A stretch of 32,924 nucleotides of DNA from a virus. Each line of letters starts with the position of its first letter. Within the stretch, counting starts at the first letter, position 1. The notes below the pieces were generated by a model. It was not told the origin of the DNA. It searched no databases and worked only from the letters and a program-made list of their open reading frames with translations. Of this stretch, positions 8,453-14,200 are shown one piece after another. Made by a program: the position numbers and the translations under genes. The stretch spans positions 1-32,924 of IMG/VR virus record IMGVR_UViG_3300046715_000134; one strand, written 5' to 3'.

Positions 8453-8636
8453 CCCCATCCCGGACATGGCGATGAGCATCACCATCGACCACCAGCACCG
8501 CAAGCTACTCATCGACGGCACCGAGTTCCCGTGGCTCATCGACGGGCAGGGCCCGATCATCGATCCCGGCGACGACGAGCAGTCGCTGCCGGTGGTGCTG
8601 ATCCCGGTGCTGACCTACAAGGCGGAACAGGTCTGA
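8445..8636 (+). CDS. Hypothetical protein, paralog-like partner of the next gene
   Basis: 63-aa acidic protein, GTG start at 8445 overlapping the previous gene by 8 bases. It has the pattern ITIDHQHRKLLIDGTEFPWLID followed by a hydrophobic strand LPVVLIPVLTYKAEQV. A very similar pattern (beta strand, D-G, F-P, I-D, then a V-L strand) occurs in the next gene, suggesting duplication and divergence. Position among connector genes suggests a structural or assembly role. No family recognised. Confidence 0.7.
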   Translation: MDNPIPDMAMSITIDHQHRKLLIDGTEFPWLIDGQGPIIDPGDDEQSLPVVLIPVLTYKAEQV

Positions 8637-8902
8637 TGGCCGACATCGAGGTGGTCCTCGACTACCAGAACGACCAGGTGCTCTTCGACGGCATCGCGCT
8701 CCCGTTCCCGCTGTCGACCATCGACGCCGCCGCCAAGGTGACGATGGGGATGGTCGACGTCACGCTGGTCCTCCATGTCGACAAGCTGTCGACCACGAGC
8801 CCGCCCCCGCCGCCGCCGGCCGAACCGCTGCCCGAGCCGATGCTGCCCGAGGAGTTCTTCGAGCAGCAGCTCCAGAGAATCAGGGCCAAGCGTGGCGGCT
8901 GA
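8636..8902 (+). CDS. Hypothetical protein with proline-rich C-terminus
   Basis: 88-aa protein from ATG 8636 (TGATG overlap). Residues 1-52 (VVLDYQNDQVLFDGIALPFPLSTID, then VDVTLVLHVDKL) mirror the fold pattern of the preceding gene. A run of prolines (residues about 59-64) and an acidic/Pro linker lead to a short amphipathic C-terminal helix EEFFEQQLQRIRAKR. This helix could contact the connector or tail. Function unknown. Confidence 0.7.
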   Translation: MADIEVVLDYQNDQVLFDGIALPFPLSTIDAAAKVTMGMVDVTLVLHVDKLSTTSPPPPPPAEPLPEPMLPEEFFEQQLQRIRAKRGG

Positions 8903-9185
8903 GCAGGTGCGCGTCGACCTCGACCCCGACGACATCTTCGCGCAGGCAAACGATGTCGCCATGCTGCGCGCACGCGTCCTCGCGAAAGCCACCGACGTGG
9001 TCAAGCGGGCCCGCCGCATCGACGGCGCCGAGCACGGCGGGCAGTCCACCTTCTCCATCGACGAACGAGTGCTGCCCAACGGCCGCTACATCTGCCTGGT
9101 CGGCTCCGACGACGCCGACGGCGAACACGGCACCGCCAGCACCCCACGACGGCGCACGCTGCGCCGGGCGGCCGGTGCGCCATGA
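8892..9185 (+). CDS. Tail completion/connector protein (HK97 gp10-like)
   Basis: 97-aa protein. I choose GTG 8892, which overlaps the previous gene by 11 bases, because the longer frame upstream only retraces its neighbour. Features are an N-terminal helix with LRARVLAKATDVVKRARRI, a central FSIDERVLPNGRYICLVGSDD beta hairpin, and a basic end RRRTLRRA. This resembles the HK97-gp10 group (helix, then a loop, then a beta hairpin ending in a GS-D turn). These proteins act at the head-tail junction. Moderate confidence from pattern and synteny. Confidence 0.65.
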   Translation: MAAEQVRVDLDPDDIFAQANDVAMLRARVLAKATDVVKRARRIDGAEHGGQSTFSIDERVLPNGRYICLVGSDDADGEHGTASTPRRRTLRRAAGAP

Positions 9186-9580
9186 CCGATGAGCTGAAAC
9201 TCATCATCGATCGGGTCGCCCAGTACTTCCCCGGCTGCTACGTCTCCGACACGCTGCCCCCGTCGACCAGCCTCGAAGCCAAGCTGCCGATCATCCAGAT
9301 TGTCGACCTGCCCGGCGGGGACTGGCTGACACCGTGGCAGGCCGGGCAAGGCCCACTGATCTCGGTGTTCGCCTGCGACATCTACATCTTCGGCACCAAG
9401 CGCAGCGAGACCCGCGCGCTCGCCGAGAACGTGCAGCGCGTGCTGTGGCGGCTGGCCGGCGACCCGTTCGTCGGCGTCACGAAGGTCGTCACCGAGTCCG
9501 GGTTCTCCCGGGCCACCGATTGGAACCCGCGCGTGCTCCGCGAGCACGGCGAGTTCTCGATCCACGTTCGCCGCATCTAG
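9182..9580 (+). CDS. Tail terminator protein
   Basis: 132-aa protein directly before the major tail gene, where gpU-like terminators sit. These hexameric rings cap the growing tail and join it to the head. Visible pattern: an N-terminal helix LKLIIDRVAQYFPG, strand KLPIIQIVDLPGG, then ISVFACDIYIFGTKRSETRALAENVQRVL, matching the alpha/beta fold with a long helix after a strand. The C-terminal strand is EFSIHVRRI. The ATGA overlap with the previous gene closes the head-connector block; a non-coding gap follows. Confidence 0.8.
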   Translation: MTDELKLIIDRVAQYFPGCYVSDTLPPSTSLEAKLPIIQIVDLPGGDWLTPWQAGQGPLISVFACDIYIFGTKRSETRALAENVQRVLWRLAGDPFVGVTKVVTESGFSRATDWNPRVLREHGEFSIHVRRI

Positions 9581-9593
9581 CGGCACCCCAAGT

Positions 9594-9607
9594 TTGACCC
9601 CTGTCAA
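9594..9607. promoter_or_regulatory. Palindromic site TTGAC-CCCT-GTCAA upstream of major tail gene
   Basis: A perfect 5-bp inverted repeat with a 4-base spacer, 69 bases before the major tail protein start. The 13-mer at 9595-9607 recurs exactly, in inverted orientation, at 10382-10394 after that gene. It does not have a credible -10 at the right distance, so it is not simply a promoter -35. It may be a protein operator or an RNA element. Confidence 0.5.
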
Positions 9608-9675
9608 GGAATCACCCCCATCCGCAGCTCCGGTCCGCCGGGCGCTGCTTCACCGCCACCCAGGAGGACAGTGAG

Positions 9676-10341
9676 ATGGCAGTTCCCACCATTGACGGGT
9701 TCAAGGCCGAGGCCGCGCGCATCGGTGTCACCGGCCGTATCGACATCGCGCCGGAGGGCACCCCGCTCCCGAAAGATATGTCGGACCTCGATCCCGAGGT
9801 GTTCACCAACCTCGGCTACATCAGCGACGACGGTGTCACCGAGGCCCGCGACGAGGACAACCAGGAGTTCGTGCCCTGGCAGGAGAACACCGCGATCCGC
9901 TACGAGATCACCCGCAGCGTAGTGACTTTCGAGTTCACGCTGTGGCAGTCGACGCTGGCGACCGCAGGCTACTACTACGGGGTCAAGAAGGAGGACATGT
10001 TCCTCAACGCCGACGGCTCGGTGTTCTTCGACGAGAAGGGCAAGCCAGCGGTCAACCGGGACGTCCTGGTACTCACCGTGGTCGACGGGGCCCATGCCCG
10101 CCGGTCGGCGCTCCCGGCCTCCCAGGTCACCGAGCGCGGCGAGATCACCTACAAGTCCGACGAGATGATCGGCTACAACGTCACCGTCACCGGCTTCCCC
10201 GGCGGCGAGGACGGCACCTCGTGCCGCCGCATCTTCCTGGAGGACTGGGACACCGAAGGCATCACCGAAGCCGGTGGGGGAGTCGAAACCTTCTCCGGCG
10301 GTGGCTCGGCCAGCGGTAGCAGCTCCTTCGCCCTGGAGTGA
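9676..10341 (+). CDS. Major tail protein
   Basis: 221-aa tube protein, expected to polymerise as stacked hexameric rings. It follows the tail terminator and precedes the chaperones and tape measure, the canonical order. The sequence has the beta-rich pattern of gpV-like tube proteins: LGYISDDGVTEARDEDNQEF, TLWQSTLATAGYYYGV, SDEMIGYNVTVTGFPGG. It ends in a flexible Gly/Ser-rich tail (FSGGGSASGSSS). A strong AGGAGG site lies about 10 bases upstream. It is the only gene in the tail block with non-coding spacers on both sides, each carrying the same unusual repeat. Confidence 0.92.
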   Translation: MAVPTIDGFKAEAARIGVTGRIDIAPEGTPLPKDMSDLDPEVFTNLGYISDDGVTEARDEDNQEFVPWQENTAIRYEITRSVVTFEFTLWQSTLATAGYYYGVKKEDMFLNADGSVFFDEKGKPAVNRDVLVLTVVDGAHARRSALPASQVTERGEITYKSDEMIGYNVTVTGFPGGEDGTSCRRIFLEDWDTEGITEAGGGVETFSGGGSASGSSSFALE

Positions 10342-10352
10342 TCCCCACAGAC

Positions 10353-10408
10353 GACGTGGGGCGGGGTTGTGAAACACATCCTTGACAGGGGTCACCCCGC
10401 CCCGCGTC
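10353..10408 (+). terminator. Strong GC-rich hairpin after major tail gene (attenuator or terminator)
   Basis: Two 14-base arms, 10353-10366 (core GGGGCGGGG) and 10395-10408 (core CCCCGCCCC), pair along their whole length with one G-U pair. The loop is 28 bases. No T-tract follows, which is common for actinobacterial terminators. It may reduce read-through from the highly expressed major tail gene into the chaperone and tape measure genes, or protect the 3' end of the tail mRNA. The loop contains the inverted TTGACAGGGGTCA site. Confidence 0.6.
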
Positions 10409-10460
10409 CCCCAAACCGATAGGGCCCCTGTCACTTTCACAATAGAAAGGCCCCTGTCAC
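10382..10460. repeat. Cluster of CCCCTGTCA elements before the tail chaperone gene
   Basis: One inverted copy (TGACAGGGG, 10383-10391) and two direct copies (10425-10433 and 10451-10459, within a 12-base repeat GGCCCCTGTCAC at 10423-10434 and 10449-10460) lie within 80 bases. The last copy fills the whole interval between the AGAAAGG ribosome binding site and ATG 10461. The inverted copy can pair with either direct copy, so alternative RNA hairpins are possible. A fourth copy lies at 9598-9606 on the other side of the major tail gene. Confidence 0.6.
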
Positions 10461-10859
10461 ATGGCTGACATCGATCTCGAAAAGCTCATCGACCAGCGTG
10501 CCGAAGCGCGCGGCGACCTCGGCTACACCGTCTCCTTCGAGTGGGGAGGGAAGACGTTCACCTTCCGCGACCCGCTGATGCTCGACGACGACGAGAAGGA
10601 CGACCTCGCCGAAATCGAGCACGACGTGGATGTGGCCGCCTGGTACATGGGCGACGACCAGTACGACGACTTCGTCGAGACCGTCGCCCACATCCCCCGC
10701 GACGACGGCACTTTCCTCGATATCCACGGCTCCAGCTCGGTGTTCTTCGAGGCCTTCCGGGCGCACATGCGTGAGGCGCAGGCCGAGAACGAGGGAAACC
10801 CTACACGGCGCAATCGCTCCTCGCGTCGCGCGGCGTCGAGGCGTGCGAGGCGGCGTTAG
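10461..10859 (+). CDS. Tail assembly chaperone, short form (gpG-like)
   Basis: 132-aa acidic protein immediately after the major tail protein. In lambda-like tails the G protein binds the tape measure and, with its frameshift product GT, guides tube assembly. The body runs from DIDLEKLIDQRAEARGD through TFTFRDPLMLDDDEKDDLAEIEHD to VFFEAFRAHMREAQAENEGN. After the slippery site at 10793-10799 the zero frame continues only about 20 residues, and these are almost all Arg/Ser/Ala. Such a compositionally odd end is typical of the terminated product. Preceded by AGAAAGG. Confidence 0.9.
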   Translation: MADIDLEKLIDQRAEARGDLGYTVSFEWGGKTFTFRDPLMLDDDEKDDLAEIEHDVDVAAWYMGDDQYDDFVETVAHIPRDDGTFLDIHGSSSVFFEAFRAHMREAQAENEGNPTRRNRSSRRAASRRARRR

Positions 10860-11212
10860 AGGCCGAGTATGGCCGTGACGTGGTCGCCGAGTACTGGCGT
10901 GGGGAAATCACCCTGCGCAAGCTGCGGGTCCTCATCGAGGGCCTGCCGCAGAACTCGGCGGTCCATCGGGCCCGCACCGACGGGCAAACCTGGACCTGGG
11001 TGGAAGTGCTGCTGTGGCACCTGATTCGGCTCACCCAGGTCCAGACCGCGTCGCTCGGGAACCGGCTCGGCAAGCCCCGCATCCGGGTGCCCAGTACCCA
11101 TCCGCAGTTCCCGTGGGCAAGCAAAGACGACGACGAGGACGGCCCGAAGCACTTCGGCGATCGCGGCGGCCGATCGTCCGAAGAAGTCATGCAGTTCCTC
11201 GATTCGCTCTGA
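10461..11212 (+). CDS. Tail assembly chaperone, frameshifted long form (gpGT-like)
   Basis: Product of zero-frame reading to 10799 followed by -1 frame reading from 10799 to 11212, about 250 aa in all. The added 137 residues (PYTAQSLLASRGVEACEAAL, then YWRGEITLRKLRVLIEGLP) are predicted helical. They contain the Trp-rich WVEVLLWHLIRLTQVQTASL and an acidic linker before EEVMQFLDSL. The -1 frame has no good start codon with a ribosome binding site near its beginning, supporting synthesis by frameshifting. The T part is expected to bind the major tail protein and recruit it to the tape-measure complex. The stop lies 15 bases before the tape measure start. Confidence 0.88.
10793..10799 (+). promoter_or_regulatory. 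-1 programmed ribosomal frameshift site GGGAAAC
   Basis: The heptamer reads G-GGA-AAC in the zero frame, matching the X-XXY-YYZ rule for -1 slippage, with both tRNAs able to re-pair on GGG-AAA. The -1 frame from 10799 is open and continues through a helical, well-composed sequence to the stop at 11210-11212, just before the tape measure. Location near the end of the chaperone gene is the canonical place for this recoding event. Confidence 0.9.
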
Positions 11213-11227
11213 GAGGCAGGTGATCTT

Positions 11228-14200
11228 GTGGCGAGCACCATCTGGTTGCCGGTTGCACCGTCCCTCAAGGGATTCATGGCGCCGATCATCAAGGAGGCGT
11301 CCGGGGCAGGTAAGCGTGGCGCCCAGGCCATGTCCTCGGAGTTCGAGGCCGGTGGCCGTCAGGCCGGCCAGAAGGCTGCCGCGGGAATTGCGGCCAGTGC
11401 CAAACAGATCGAACGCACCTCCGCCCAGCTCGCGTCCGCCCGCAAGGCCGAGGCGGATGCGGCCGGGCAGGTGCGGGTCGCCGAGGCACGGCTGCAGGAG
11501 GTGCGCAACAACAACTCCTCGACGGCCTCGCAGACCGCGCGCGCCGAGGAGAGCCTGGCGAAGGCCCGCCGCAACCAGGGGTCCGCTCAGGCGCAGGTGA
11601 CCACCCAGTCCGCCCAGCTCGACAAGCTGCGTGCCGGGGAGGCGACCACCGCGCGCACGGTGATCCGCGCCGAGCAGGAGCTGCTCACCGCCCGCAACCA
11701 GGCCGCCACCACCGCCGGAAGCCAGCGGGTCGCTGAGGCCCGCCTCAACGAGCTACGGCAGTCGGGGTCGGCATCGACGGCGCAGATCGCATCTGCTGAG
11801 GAACGGGTCGCCGCAGCCAAACGCACCCACGCCTCGGCCACCGACACCGTCCGCGCCAAGGAGGCGCTGGCCAACGCCGCCAACAGTGAGGCGGCCAGCA
11901 GCGCGGGCAAGTCGGCGTCGGCCAACGACCGGGCCGCCACCTCGGCCCGCAACGCTGGCAACGCGTATGGCGAATCTGCCGGGAAGGTCGGCACATTCGG
12001 CACCTCGATCGGATCGGTGGCCCGCCGGGTCGGCACCGCCGCTGGAGCGTTCATCGGGATTGGCGGCGCGATCGGCGTGGTCAAGTCCGGGTTCGACCGG
12101 CTGATGAACATCCAACGCGCGCAGATCATGTTCAAAAACGTCGGGCTGACCGCTGATCAGACCAAGGCGCAGATGTCGAAGCTGACCGAGCAGGTCACCG
12201 GCACCTCGGTGTCGCTGGCCGACGCCGCGAAGTACTCGGCCATGTTCTCCCAGGCCGGGGTGCAGCTCGGTGCGCCGATGGACAACGCCATCAAGGCGTT
12301 CACCAACCTGTCGGCCGCCGCCCAAGGCACCGGCATCGACGTTGGCCGCATCATGCAGCAGGTCGCCGCCTCCGGGCGCATCGACGCCGGGGTGCTCAAC
12401 CAGCTCTCCGATGCCGGGGTCAACGCCGCCGCCTACCTGTCGAAGACCACCGGCAAGTCGGTCGCCGAGGTCCGAAAGCTGGCCTCGGAAGGCAAGATTT
12501 CGTTCAACGACCTGGTGACCGCCGTCAACACCGGCATGGGCTCCTATGCCAAGGAGATGGGCGAAACGCTCCCGGCCAAGCTCGCCAATGCGAAGACCGC
12601 GATGGCCAGCTTCGGTGCGTCGGCGATCGAGCCGTTGATCGGGCCGCTCACCAAGGTGGTCGTCTGGCTGACGTCCCTGACGAAGTGGGCCACCAAGAAC
12701 AAGAGCACCCTGATGGACTTCGCGATCGCCGCAACCGCCGCCGGCGTCGCGCTCGGCGCCATGTCGGTGACCGCCAATGCCGCTGCCGCAGGCGGATTCG
12801 TGAAATACCTGACCAAGGCAGTGACGGCGACGAGGGCGTGGGCGGCAGCCACGTGGGTGCTCAACACCGCCATGAACGCCAACGCGCTCGGCATCATCAT
12901 CGCCGCGATCGTCGCGCTGGTCGCCGCCGTCGTCATCGCCTACAAGCGCTCGGAGACCTTCCGCAACATCGTGCAGTCGGTGTGGGAGTGGATCAAGAAG
13001 GCCGGGGCCGCGATCGGCGGATTCTTCGTCACCGCCTTCAACGCCCTCAAGGACGCCGTCGGCGGAGTGATCGGCTTCGTGAAACGGTTCTGGCAGTTCC
13101 TCATCCTCGGCCTCGGTCCCATCGGGCTCGTCATCAACGCCGTGGTGTTGCTCATAAAGCACTGGGACACAGTCAAAGCCGTCTTCTCGGCCACCTGGAA
13201 CGTGATCAAGAGCGTGTTCTCCGGGGTCGGCTCCGCGTTCGCCGCCGCCTGGTCGGTGATCCAAGGAGTGTTCTCGGCGTTCATGACCGTGCTGAAAGTC
13301 CTCGGCGCCGTGGTCGCCGCCGTCGTCCTCGGCTCCATCCTGGTCGTCTGGAACCTGCTCAAGCCCGCCTTCATGGGGGTGTGGACGGTCCTGCAGTTCG
13401 TGTTCAACGGCATCAAACTCGGGTTCCAGGCCATCGGCGCGCTCATCGGTCTCGTGGTCAACACCATCATCCTGCCGGTGTGGAATCTGCTGGTGCTCGG
13501 CGCCCAAACCATGTGGGCCGCACTCGGAGTGGTGTTCGGCTGGATCAAGACGGGGTTCTCAGCGGTCGGCAACCTCATCGGCCTGATCGTCAACACGATC
13601 ATCATCCCGATCTGGAACCTGCTCAAACTCGGCGCCCAAACGCTGTGGGCCGGGCTCAACATCATCTTCGGCTGGATCAGGATGGGGTTCTCCGCAGTCG
13701 GCAACGCGATCCGCACCGTGGTCATGGCCGTCATCACCCCGGTGTGGAACGGCCTCCGAGCCGCCGCCAACCTGCTCTGGACCGGGCTCCAGACCGTCTT
13801 CGGCTGGATCAAGAACGGGTGGAACCTCCTCGGCGCCGGTATCCGCGCAGTTGTCGACAACGTCATCAAACCCGCCTGGAACGGCCTCAAATCCGCGCTG
13901 CGGGCCGTCGGCGACTTCTTCGGCCGGGTGGTCGACGGCATCGGGAAGGTGTGGGACAAGCTGAAAGGCTTTGTCGCCAAGCCGATCAACTTCGTCATCG
14001 GCACCGTCTGGAACAACGGTCTGGTCAAAGCCTGGAACACGGTGCGCAAGTTCCTACCCGGCCTCGCCGAGGCACAGCCGCTGGGTGAGGTCGCCTTCAA
14101 GACCGGTGGCGACGTGCCGCTGAACTCCGGGCAGCGCGGTAAGGATTCGGTCCGCGCGCTGCTGATGCCCGGCGAGCACGTGTGGGACGTGATGGACGTT

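Noticed and set aside
9595-9608. Cluster A mycobacteriophage-type stoperator (shared TGTCAAG end)
   Set aside because: Only one copy has this ending; the left half differs, the sites are confined to one locus, and the gene order is not that of cluster A.
11753-13507. Antisense open frame of 584 codons opposite the tape measure
   Set aside because: Same artefact of codon bias; low-complexity composition and no ribosome binding site or motif.
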